A DNA stretch of 64,000 nucleotides from Mucilaginibacter sp. Bleaf8 (GTDB lineage Bacteria; Bacteroidota; Bacteroidia; Sphingobacteriales; Sphingobacteriaceae). How positions within the stretch are numbered: the stretch's first letter is position 1; each line of letters starts with the position of its first letter. Location: contig NZ_JAHBBK010000002.1 in assembly GCF_018390515.1 (NCBI RefSeq), positions 124,001-188,000 of the forward strand. The letters run 5' to 3'. Under the pieces are notes generated by a model. The model worked only from the letters and a program-made list of their open reading frames with translations. It was not told the origin of the DNA and did not search any database. The translations under genes were made by a program, and so were the position numbers. Of this stretch, positions 46,076-53,389 are shown one piece after another.

Positions 46076-46531
46076 TTAGTGAATGGCATCAAAGCTCATC
46101 GTTTCCAATACCAGTGTAAGGCCAACACCCGTGGTATTAACATCATATTTATTGTAAACAGGCGTGCACTTAGCTTTAATACCCGATTTGATCTTAAAAA
46201 ACCTTGCCTCGGTCGGGTGCGCACGGTATTGGGCCGCTTTGGCTATAAACTCGTTGGCCATTTGTAAAGCCTTACTTACATACATTTCATTATCGGCGGT
46301 ATACTGGTCAAAATTCGTTTGGAAAAGGAATTCAAGATAAACAGTAAAAGTGTTGTCTACCGAGCCGTTTATGGCCGGCGATAACTCAATGGCAGGTATA
46401 GCGAAAAGAAATACACACGGGAAGTGCTGTTCATCTGCCAAGCGGTTAAGTTCATTGGCCGTGCCATAAGCAAAAGTTGGTTTTGCGGTAAGTGTTGTGG
46501 TTATAGCCTCAATGTGGTTTCTTATAGGCAT
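46076..46531 (-). CDS. Phage tail-completion or connector protein
   Basis: A 151-residue protein whose pattern (PCVFLFAIPAIELSP, then TFTVYLEFLFQT) is like tail-completion/neck proteins of tailed phages. It is small, and lies between the frameshifted gene and the 705-residue tail gene. Function inferred. Confidence 0.55.
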   Translation of the reverse strand: MPIRNHIEAITTTLTAKPTFAYGTANELNRLADEQHFPCVFLFAIPAIELSPAINGSVDNTFTVYLEFLFQTNFDQYTADNEMYVSKALQMANEFIAKAAQYRAHPTEARFFKIKSGIKAKCTPVYNKYDVNTTGVGLTLVLETMSFDAIH

Positions 46532-46592
46532 ATCAAGTTCTTATAGTTATAAGACATTATTTATAAGGTTTTTATAAGCTTTAGTTGAATAA

Positions 46593-47440
46593 TTATTTGT
46601 TGTTATTTTGCAATAACTCACTATAGCGTTTTTGGAAAGCGGCTTCTGTTTTGTTGAGCAATAGTTTAGTGAGCACCCGGTTGTATGGTAAGCTCATAAT
46701 GGTTGCCCATTTGGTGACATCGCCCCCTGCCAGTGAGTTGACCGTGTTGATAAAGCGAAACCGCTCAAACTCTTTAATACCTGCCCGTTGTTCCAGCGCC
46801 GAAGCAGGCGCTGCCAGAAGTTGGTTTTCTGTTTGGATAAGTTTGGATAGCTCAAAAAAAAATACCTGGCAATAGGTAGCGCATCGGTAACAGGCAGCAA
46901 TTTTACTTGTTCTTCAAACAGTGATGCTTGGTATTCATCATATGGTGCATGGCTTACCGGGCAGTAAAAATAATGTGCCAGTATTTGGCAGCATGCCTGT
47001 AGGGATGGATTAAAGTGTTCTTGCCAGTGTTCTTCGCCGTGCTGATCAATATGGCTCTTTATTTCGTCCGCAATAATATCGCGCGCTGCCATAAAGGCTC
47101 CTGCCGGCTCAATGGAAAGGTTCTTCATAACAGGCACTGTTACTTCGCTGTTATTGAAAAAGATCTTTACATGCTTGGGTATACGTACATTGTTGTACAG
47201 TGACTTAATTTGACTAACAAGGATCGATACATGCTCGTTGAACTGTTGCAGGTCATTGTAGTTACGAATTTGTTTCAAATCTTTAACCGGAATACCAGAT
47301 AAGATATGAATCGCATCCAGATCAGTCATAGCTGTTGTTGTCTGCATGGTAATCAGTTGCCCAAGCTGTAGTTCTTTTAATTCTGTAGGAATGGTTATGT
47401 TAAGGTTTCCCTTAAGGGTATCCAGCGTTTTGGTAATCAT
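46593..47440 (-). CDS. Phage protein with frame change at a T9 run
   Basis: The start is the ATG at 47440; a longer frame overlaps the terminase end. Read in its first frame it would end at 46694 (about 248 residues). At a T9 run (minus strand; forward A9 at 46854-46862) the -1 frame instead gives a coherent helical tail (FELSKLIQTENQ ... FERFRFINTVNSLAGG ... RYSELLQNNNK) to a stop at 46593, total about 282 residues. The first frame after the run is W/R rich and looks non-coding. T-TTT-TTT is a canonical -1 slippery site. It could be programmed frameshifting, transcript slippage, or an indel/sequencing error. It sits between terminase and tail genes. Confidence 0.75.
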
Positions 47441-47498
47441 CTGTATTATACTGAAAGTAGGTGAGTTTAAGAAGTTACAATAAGCAAGGGAGCTGTGT

Positions 47499-48707
47499 TT
47501 AACACATTCCTTGCAGTTCATCCGGCAGTGCAGGAGCAACCGGGTATGGCAACCTGGATTTACTGGGTTTTAAGTTGCTGATTTTTAACTTACTTAGCGC
47601 AATGTATCTCAATGGATCAATAAGATGGTTCCACGCATCAATTGGTTCATTTATGCTGCGGCCACCGGTATTTGTTTTCCAGTGATACCTGCCCAGTTCG
47701 CGCCTTAGGTTAGTACTGCTTCTGGTTACATTGATGCGGTAGCGTTTTAAAATATCAATGGAGTGTTTGATGCTGTCAGCGCCTTTCTTAGCCGCTATCA
47801 TATACCAGCCTAAGCGCCTTAGTTCTTCAATGGATTTGGGCTCGGCGCAATCGGCAATAATCTCTGTGTTTTTACTCACGCCTGCGGCCTGCATTTTTTT
47901 CGAGATATCTGGATTAGTAAGTTCTGTTTCATATAGTAATTCATTAACCCAAAGCTCACCGTTTTGCATATATACTTCTATCAGTCCCGTCTGGTCGTTC
48001 GTAAAGCCAAAATCAAGCCCGTAGGCTAATTTTCTGGCATCAGGTGGTATATTTTCACATACAAACCAATTGGTGAGCACTAAGCCGCTTATTTTGCCTG
48101 TTAGCCCACGGGCATAAACTTTCCATTGTTCTTCATCAATCAGTTTCAAGTCTTCAATCTTCTTACGCATGCCTTCATCCAAAAACGGATTGTGCCTGTG
48201 ATCAGAAATGATTAGTTGTACGTCCGGCTGGCCCAATAGCTTATCATGTACCCAAAAAGAGGCGTTAGGATTGTAATCTAAAAAGATTCGTTTACGCGTC
48301 CGTAACGCAAGCTCAGTATAAATTTCAAAAGAGATGCCATTGGCCTCATTCAAGAACAGGTAATCACGCTTGCCTGACTTTGCGTCCTGGGCATTCTCAT
48401 AGCTTTTGAATTCGATAATGGAGCCATTATGAAATTCAAAGATGCGGTCAGTTTTATTAAATGATTTGATGCTTTGGTTTATCGGTGCCGATTGCTGGTA
48501 AATGTTAAGTGCGTCGCGCAGGGCTCCGGCTTTTAAGTTTGGAATATCCTGACCTACAACGGTGATTACCTGCTTGGCCTGTTGGGCACCTAAAGTAAAA
48601 AGTACTTGTTCAATGGCGTATGTTTTACCCGAACTTGTACCACCCTGGTTGATAGTAATGTGTGAGGTGCATAAGTAGTTAATTTCAAATAATGTAGACG
48701 CTTGCAT
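47499..48707 (-). CDS. Phage terminase large subunit
   Basis: A 402-residue protein. The ATPase part has a Walker A GGTSSGKT (22-29) and Walker B YLFLNEAN. The nuclease part has YGLDFGFTND, then IIADCAEPKS and PIDAWNHLIDPLRY, giving the aspartates of an RNase-H-like fold. This motor packages DNA into the head. All catalytic residues are present, so the motor is intact. PBSX/Terminase_3-like. Confidence 0.93.
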   Translation of the reverse strand: MQASTLFEINYLCTSHITINQGGTSSGKTYAIEQVLFTLGAQQAKQVITVVGQDIPNLKAGALRDALNIYQQSAPINQSIKSFNKTDRIFEFHNGSIIEFKSYENAQDAKSGKRDYLFLNEANGISFEIYTELALRTRKRIFLDYNPNASFWVHDKLLGQPDVQLIISDHRHNPFLDEGMRKKIEDLKLIDEEQWKVYARGLTGKISGLVLTNWFVCENIPPDARKLAYGLDFGFTNDQTGLIEVYMQNGELWVNELLYETELTNPDISKKMQAAGVSKNTEIIADCAEPKSIEELRRLGWYMIAAKKGADSIKHSIDILKRYRINVTRSSTNLRRELGRYHWKTNTGGRSINEPIDAWNHLIDPLRYIALSKLKISNLKPSKSRLPYPVAPALPDELQGMC

Positions 48708-48846
48708 AATTATTAAATTATGTAAAGCTTATAAAATTCTGATTTATTTAAGCTTATGTAATTATAGTGGAAATAAGGTTAGTAGTTTTGTGGTTAATCG
48801 GCACAAGGAATGCGTCAATCATGTTGTAAGGTAAGATGTAACGAAG

Positions 48847-49326
48847 CTAAAGGTGAACGGCTTGTTCGCTGCTTGCAGTTGATGGGCCGGTCTTTAAAAT
48901 TTCTACCTTTAACAAAAAGTTTTCTGGCAAAAGGTCTTCAATTTTGGATGGGTCTTTATCTGTCCACCCCATACTTTTCAACGCAAATATGGCTCCCGTT
49001 GACGATTGAAAGTGGAGCTTTTTTTCATATTCAGCCTCTATTCTTAACCGTGCTCTTTTCAGAATATCGGCAAAGCGCCCTTCTCTTTCGTATTCCTCAA
49101 ATGCTTCTTTACTGTTAAATCCTAAATGGAGCGCAAGCCCGGTGAGGGTAGGCGGCTCGGGTTCACGGTCCCATACTTTTTGCTTCGAGGTTTCGGTTGT
49201 AGAGCCTTTTGCTGTTTTTGCTTGTGCTTCTTCCCAATGATAACTGCCCGCTATCCAAGAAAAGTAATCGTCTATGAATGTTGTTAGCTTCGTGGCCGAA
49301 GCAAACGTCGGCATCTTGTTTTTCAT
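48847..49326 (-). CDS. Phage terminase small subunit
   Basis: A 159-residue protein with a Gp3-like DNA-packaging pattern (LTGLALHLGFNSKEAFEEYE, then RARLRIEAEYEKKLHF and FALKSMGWTDKD). It recognises the phage DNA start. It is the first gene of the block and is followed by the large subunit after about 140 bases. Confidence 0.82.
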   Translation of the reverse strand: MKNKMPTFASATKLTTFIDDYFSWIAGSYHWEEAQAKTAKGSTTETSKQKVWDREPEPPTLTGLALHLGFNSKEAFEEYEREGRFADILKRARLRIEAEYEKKLHFQSSTGAIFALKSMGWTDKDPSKIEDLLPENFLLKVEILKTGPSTASSEQAVHL

Positions 49327-49491
49327 TTATGATAAGGTTGCCTTTTGGCATATTTGGTATTGTAAAAGTAAGTAAAAAATCTGTAAAATGCAAATATTTT
49401 TAGCAAAATATAGATGGATCGTTAATGTGTTTATATGAGTTAAAATTAAATTAGCTTGATAATACTGGTAACTAATTCTCACCTTTGCGTT

Positions 49492-49827
49492 ATGAAACCC
49501 GGAGATAAAGTAATTTGCATTAACGATAAGATTGACCCGGACAAGATAGAAGAAATACGTCGGGACTTTGAAATCTGGATTACCAGAGATAAAGAATATA
49601 CCATACGCGAGATACTGGATAATGACGGAATAGCTACAGGTATATTATTGGAAGAAGTGCATAACTTCCCTAAGTTTTTCAGACTCATTAACCGCTATCA
49701 GGAGCCGGCCTTTGCCATATGGCGTTTCCGGAAATTAAGCTATGCTACCCAGCAGCAAGAAGAAGCTTTTGATGAAGAACTGGTGGAAATAGGGCAGGGA
49801 AGTAAGGAGCAGCAACAGCAGCTTTAA
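49492..49827 (+). CDS. Small hypothetical protein
   Basis: The ATG at 49492 (MKPGDKVICINDK) is preferred over an upstream start. The product is 111 residues, no signal. The first part looks like a small beta domain (KPGDKVICINDKI), the last part is Gln/Glu rich. No family recognised. It is divergent from the terminase gene, with a ~165-base shared region. Confidence 0.65.
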   Translation: MKPGDKVICINDKIDPDKIEEIRRDFEIWITRDKEYTIREILDNDGIATGILLEEVHNFPKFFRLINRYQEPAFAIWRFRKLSYATQQQEEAFDEELVEIGQGSKEQQQQL

Positions 49828-49855
49828 TAGGTACATCCCAAAAATATTTTTTAAT

Positions 49856-49887
49856 TACCCTGTATGGCTTATGCAGGGTATCTTTTT
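49856..49887 (+). terminator. Intrinsic terminator
   Basis: Stem TACCCTG / CAGGGTA with an 11-nt loop and a TCTTTTT tail. It lies 3' of the 49492 gene and upstream of the GNAT gene. Confidence 0.75.
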
Positions 49888-49904
49888 ATACACTATTAAA
49901 TACT

Positions 49905-50408
49905 ATGAACATTCGCAAGGCAAACCATCAGGATATTGAACCCATTATGCAGCTCATTCGCGAGGCCGTGTCGCTGATGCAGGCAGCTGGTAACCAACAG
50001 TGGGATGCCAGTTATCCTAATGCTGATATATTTACGCAAGATATAAATGCCGGTTACTTATGGATTGCCGAGATAGACAGTGTAGTTGCCGGTGTTATTG
50101 CTGTTACTGATAAGCAGGAAGAAGAGTACGGTCAAATACCCGGATGGGATATAACCGAGCGTGCGATTGTTGCGCATCGGTTGGCCGTAAGTCCGCATCA
50201 CCGTGGTAAAGGATTAGCAGCTGCTTTATTGCAACAATGTGAGGTAGTAGCCAGGGAGCAACATATAGAACTGCTCCGATTGGATACCAACACGCTCAAC
50301 CGGCCAATGCAAAATCTGTTTATGAAATTAGGCTATCACATGGCTGGGGAAATAACCTTACATAATCGCCCCGATCAGCAGTTTCTTGCGTTCGAGAAAC
50401 GGCTTTAG
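49905..50408 (+). CDS. GNAT-family N-acetyltransferase
   Basis: A 167-residue protein with the GNAT acetyl-CoA loop HHRGKGLAAALLQQCE and strand LAVSPHH before it, and a C-terminal LGYHMAGEI strand. The N-terminal part begins NIRKANHQDIEPIMQLI, typical for the fold. Acetyl acceptor unknown. A single gene not obviously tied to the phage block. Confidence 0.9.
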   Translation: MNIRKANHQDIEPIMQLIREAVSLMQAAGNQQWDASYPNADIFTQDINAGYLWIAEIDSVVAGVIAVTDKQEEEYGQIPGWDITERAIVAHRLAVSPHHRGKGLAAALLQQCEVVAREQHIELLRLDTNTLNRPMQNLFMKLGYHMAGEITLHNRPDQQFLAFEKRL

Positions 50409-50438
50409 CTTAGTTAAACATTATTTCAGTTGGTTTAC

Positions 50439-50963
50439 TTACTGAACCATCATTTGATTATTGATGCTGGCAGGGCGTAAGCCATTTATTGCTGGCATCA
50501 GTTTAGCAGCCTCCTGCTTCTTTATTTTTCCTGTCAGGGTAACAATGTTTTGTGCCACATCGGCTTGTACAGCAGGGTAGCTTTTTAGTACACTGTCAAC
50601 GGCTTGTTTAAGTGGCAGGTCTGTACCAATAGTTACCGGTGCAATTATAATCTGGTTACTTATGCCTTTGATAATATTGATGCCTTTAATCGTTTGCTCT
50701 GCTTCTGCTTTCGACTTCTCCGAGGCGCATTTACCGGTCAATGTTACCATGCCATCATTAACAGTATAATTTACCCCGGCAAAATTAAGATCAGATTTTG
50801 TTTTCGTAGCTATGTCTGCTTTGATCTCCTTATCTCGCTGTGGTTGGCTGCAGCTTTGTAAAATGATAATAAGTAATGCAATGCAGCAAGCCGAAATTAT
50901 ACCAGCTTTGTTACTACTAATACCTACTGATGTCTTTGTTGAACAATCTATCTTAACACTCAT
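50439..50963 (-). CDS. BON-domain lipoprotein
   Basis: The ATG at 50963 is chosen; a GTG seven codons upstream is weaker. The product is 174 residues: a hydrophobic segment with lipobox LQSC, then two BON domains (VNYTVNDGMVTLTG and QNIVTLTGKI cores). BON domains bind membranes or polymers in the periplasm. No neighbour suggests a partner. Confidence 0.85.
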   Translation of the reverse strand: MSVKIDCSTKTSVGISSNKAGIISACCIALLIIILQSCSQPQRDKEIKADIATKTKSDLNFAGVNYTVNDGMVTLTGKCASEKSKAEAEQTIKGINIIKGISNQIIIAPVTIGTDLPLKQAVDSVLKSYPAVQADVAQNIVTLTGKIKKQEAAKLMPAINGLRPASINNQMMVQ

Positions 50964-51073
50964 CTCTTTACTGGTTAAATACACAATTTTATCTATTAAA
51001 GGACTAAGGGTTGAATTGCTTGAATGTTTTTAATATCAATATCAACTATGTTGAAGTTGCCAAATGGCATATA

Positions 51074-51499
51074 TTATTCCAGATAACTTAACCGATTTTG
51101 GCAAATATCTGTTTCAACTAATTGAGTTAATATGTGTTTGAGCAGGTTGTCTCTCGTCCATAATTGTTCGGTAGGGGTGGCATCATTCAGGTACCATTGC
51201 AGCGGGTCGTTAATTGGAATCAGTGTTTTATACAGAAACTGTTTTTTGGGATGCATGCGTGTACCTTCATAGCAATTAAGATTGGCAAGTTTAATAAACT
51301 TTTTAAACTGCTTCAATGGTATATCCAGCTTTAAGCATTCCTCTAAAGTATTCTTAAAATCCTGCTTGTCTTCCAGCCAAATGGTCAAGTGCTGGCCGTT
51401 TATTTCGTGCTCGGCAATTGCAATGCGGCTATAATTATAGTCTACAGATATAATGAGCCACCATAGCTCATTTTTAATTTTTGGAGTTAATGTTATCAT
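51074..51499 (-). CDS. Hypothetical protein
   Basis: A 141-residue cytoplasmic protein, helical in the middle. No family. It begins MITLTPKIKNELWWLI, and a KLDIPLKQFKKFIK helix follows. It lies between a BON lipoprotein and the small gene at 51554. Function unknown. Confidence 0.65.
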   Translation of the reverse strand: MITLTPKIKNELWWLIISVDYNYSRIAIAEHEINGQHLTIWLEDKQDFKNTLEECLKLDIPLKQFKKFIKLANLNCYEGTRMHPKKQFLYKTLIPINDPLQWYLNDATPTEQLWTRDNLLKHILTQLVETDICQNRLSYLE

Positions 51500-51553
51500 A
51501 ATAGTGTTCAGTAAATGTTATAATGGTTATAGGTAAGGAACAGATTGCTTACC

Positions 51554-51745
51554 TTATTTAAATTCAGGTTTCCAATCGGGAAGATACTGCCTGATGGCCG
51601 CAATCTCTTTCTCATACTTATGGCATGCGGCTCTGTATCCCTGGTAGCGCAGATCTTTCTCTTTGTTAGCCTGACGGTGCTTGGGTTTATTTACTTGCTG
51701 CTTCTTAGTATCCGAATTTCTGAAGGCTGAATAGATGATATGCAT
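51554..51745 (-). CDS. Small basic hypothetical protein
   Basis: A 63-residue basic protein (Lys/Arg/Gln rich). No signal or family. It could be a small DNA- or RNA-binding protein. It lies divergently to the S24 repressor, with a ~200-base gap. Small size keeps confidence low. Confidence 0.5.
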   Translation of the reverse strand: MHIIYSAFRNSDTKKQQVNKPKHRQANKEKDLRYQGYRAACHKYEKEIAAIRQYLPDWKPEFK

Positions 51746-51943
51746 AATAAGTTAGGTGTTGTGATGATGAGTAAATGGAATTGTAATAGCAATTGATAAC
51801 TACTGTTAAGGGGCTGGGCTTAATCAGCCATAATGAATATAATTTGCAAAATTCATATCTTTTGTATTTCTTTGCTGCTACAGAACAAATATAAAGAAAT
51901 ATCTGTATTTAAATCAAGAAAAGTTATCAACAACCTAACAAAT

Positions 51944-52639
51944 ATGGAATACAGAACAAAGCCCGGCAAAATTAAAACGGTACGCTCCGAAACATTAGAG
52001 TTCATTATTCTTTATAATCAGCTTAAGGGAAAGGCATTTAACGGTAATGCCGAATTGGCCGAAGCGTTAGGGTTTAATTCCCCTAGCTCTATTACAGAAA
52101 TAATAAAGAGTAGGCAAAATATAGATACAGAAAAGCTCCGGGTGTTTAAAGAAAAGTATAAAGCTTTTCTGGATGGCCAGGCGCATCCGCCTGTTGTACC
52201 TACACCTGCCAAGTCTTATCCGGGTATACCTATGTATGAGGTAAGCGCAACGGCATCGGGTGTAGAAGTGTATAATGATATTAATGATACGCAGCCGGTA
52301 GGTTATATGTATTTCCCGGGGATAGAGGATTGTGATTTTGCCTTGCCAGTTTGGGGCCACTCCATGTATCCCTATCTGGAAAATGGCTGCTGGGTGGCGC
52401 TTAAAATTATACATGACAAGAAGATATTGCCGGGGGAGGTATATTATATTGAATGGGGGGATTATCGCATGTATAAGCGGTTAATAGTTGGTGATAAGGA
52501 TGACGAAGTAATAGCCATGTCTGATAACACCACAGAGCTGGTAGCAGGTAAGCAAAAGTATGCTCCCTTTGTGATCAAAAAGGGCGAAATCAAAAAACTT
52601 TGCTTAGTGAAGGATATTCACAAAAAGCATAATCATTAA
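51944..52639 (+). CDS. S24-family phage-type repressor (LexA/CI-like)
   Basis: The start is placed at the ATG at 51944; the longer frame adds 37 residues from the leader. The product is 231 residues. Residues about 15-75 form a helix-turn-helix region. From about 95 there is an S24 autoprotease domain with S140 (GHSMYPYL) and K178 (YRMYKRL). A likely cleavage site is the ASG at 104-106. Such repressors are cleaved in response to RecA-DNA. It may control the phage block, but lies 2.6 kb from it and I see no operators. Confidence 0.85.
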   Translation: MEYRTKPGKIKTVRSETLEFIILYNQLKGKAFNGNAELAEALGFNSPSSITEIIKSRQNIDTEKLRVFKEKYKAFLDGQAHPPVVPTPAKSYPGIPMYEVSATASGVEVYNDINDTQPVGYMYFPGIEDCDFALPVWGHSMYPYLENGCWVALKIIHDKKILPGEVYYIEWGDYRMYKRLIVGDKDDEVIAMSDNTTELVAGKQKYAPFVIKKGEIKKLCLVKDIHKKHNH

Positions 52640-52797
52640 GATACAGCCGGGCTGTAGTGATTTTTGTACAAAAGCGGGGTTAGTAACCATGTGCCATTTT
52701 TGTAAGCAAAATTTGAAAAGGCATTATTTTAATACCTAAATATCTCCCTATACTCGCGTAAGCAATCCATCTTTAAGTTTCAAATGCATTCCTGTGT

Positions 52798-52824
52798 TTG
52801 AAATAAGTTACTGGTATATACTTT
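52798..52824 (+). promoter_or_regulatory. Possible promoter for the 52876 gene
   Basis: TTTG followed after about 19 bases by TATACTTTG, one base off the TANNTTTG spacing. This is the only promoter-like pair in the 236-base gap after the repressor gene. Low confidence. Confidence 0.3.
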
Positions 52825-52875
52825 GCGTTTACATCCGCATAATAATTTTTTAATAGTATATATCCAGAACTACCC

Positions 52876-53328
52876 ATGTTGCCTGAAGCAATTTATGACC
52901 AATATTTATTATACGCAGCTGAAAGTAAACGTATATTAGAATCATATAAAACGTTGGTCAGCCAATTAGAGAGTGAGTATCTGAAGTTGGAATTGATCTA
53001 TCTTCATAAAAATATCCAATTCATTTTCAAAAAGTTAGCAACGGTGCTCACTAATCAAAAGCTTTGGGGTAACGTTGCTGATAATCACTTGCAGGTAGTG
53101 TATGAGCCTTCGGCAGGGTTAAGCGTAGCTGGTGAGCTGCAATTTCTTGACACGTACAAGGAACAAATTATCCAGCAGCTTAGGTGTATCCATAACACTA
53201 CAGTGTTTGAAACCGATGTATTGTTTTTGGCTAAGTGCTTCCATATGCTACAAACATCTTATCAAAAAGTGGAAGAAAGGTATGAGCACGTTATATCAAA
53301 CTCCTATCGTTACCGTATAGCCAGTTAA
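52876..53328 (+). CDS. Hypothetical helical protein
   Basis: A 150-residue protein, no signal. Two helical halves (about 1-60 and 88-140) around a short beta turn (LQVVYEPSAGLSVAG). No family recognised. It converges with the M16 peptidase, sharing the terminator at 53342-53376. Confidence 0.7.
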   Translation: MLPEAIYDQYLLYAAESKRILESYKTLVSQLESEYLKLELIYLHKNIQFIFKKLATVLTNQKLWGNVADNHLQVVYEPSAGLSVAGELQFLDTYKEQIIQQLRCIHNTTVFETDVLFLAKCFHMLQTSYQKVEERYEHVISNSYRYRIAS

Positions 53329-53341
53329 CATATATAAAAAC

Positions 53342-53376
53342 AAAAAAGCCGCTTCTTTTTCAAGAGCGGCTTTTTT
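53342..53376. terminator. Bidirectional terminator
   Basis: Stem AAAAAAGCCGCT / AGCGGCTTTTTT with an 11-nt loop. It serves the plus-strand gene ending at 53328 and the minus-strand M16 gene ending at 53390. Confidence 0.88.
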
Positions 53377-53389
53377 GTTTATGGCTTTG

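Noticed and set aside
46694..46853. First-frame continuation of the gene after the T9 run
   Set aside because: It is Trp/Arg-rich with no relation to the helical pattern; the -1 frame is the better coding sense.
25068..49491. Possible attL/attR for the phage block at tRNA-Leu
   Set aside because: The 3' end of tRNA-Leu is not repeated on the terminase side, and a cupin gene and a hypothetical gene lie between the tRNA and the block.
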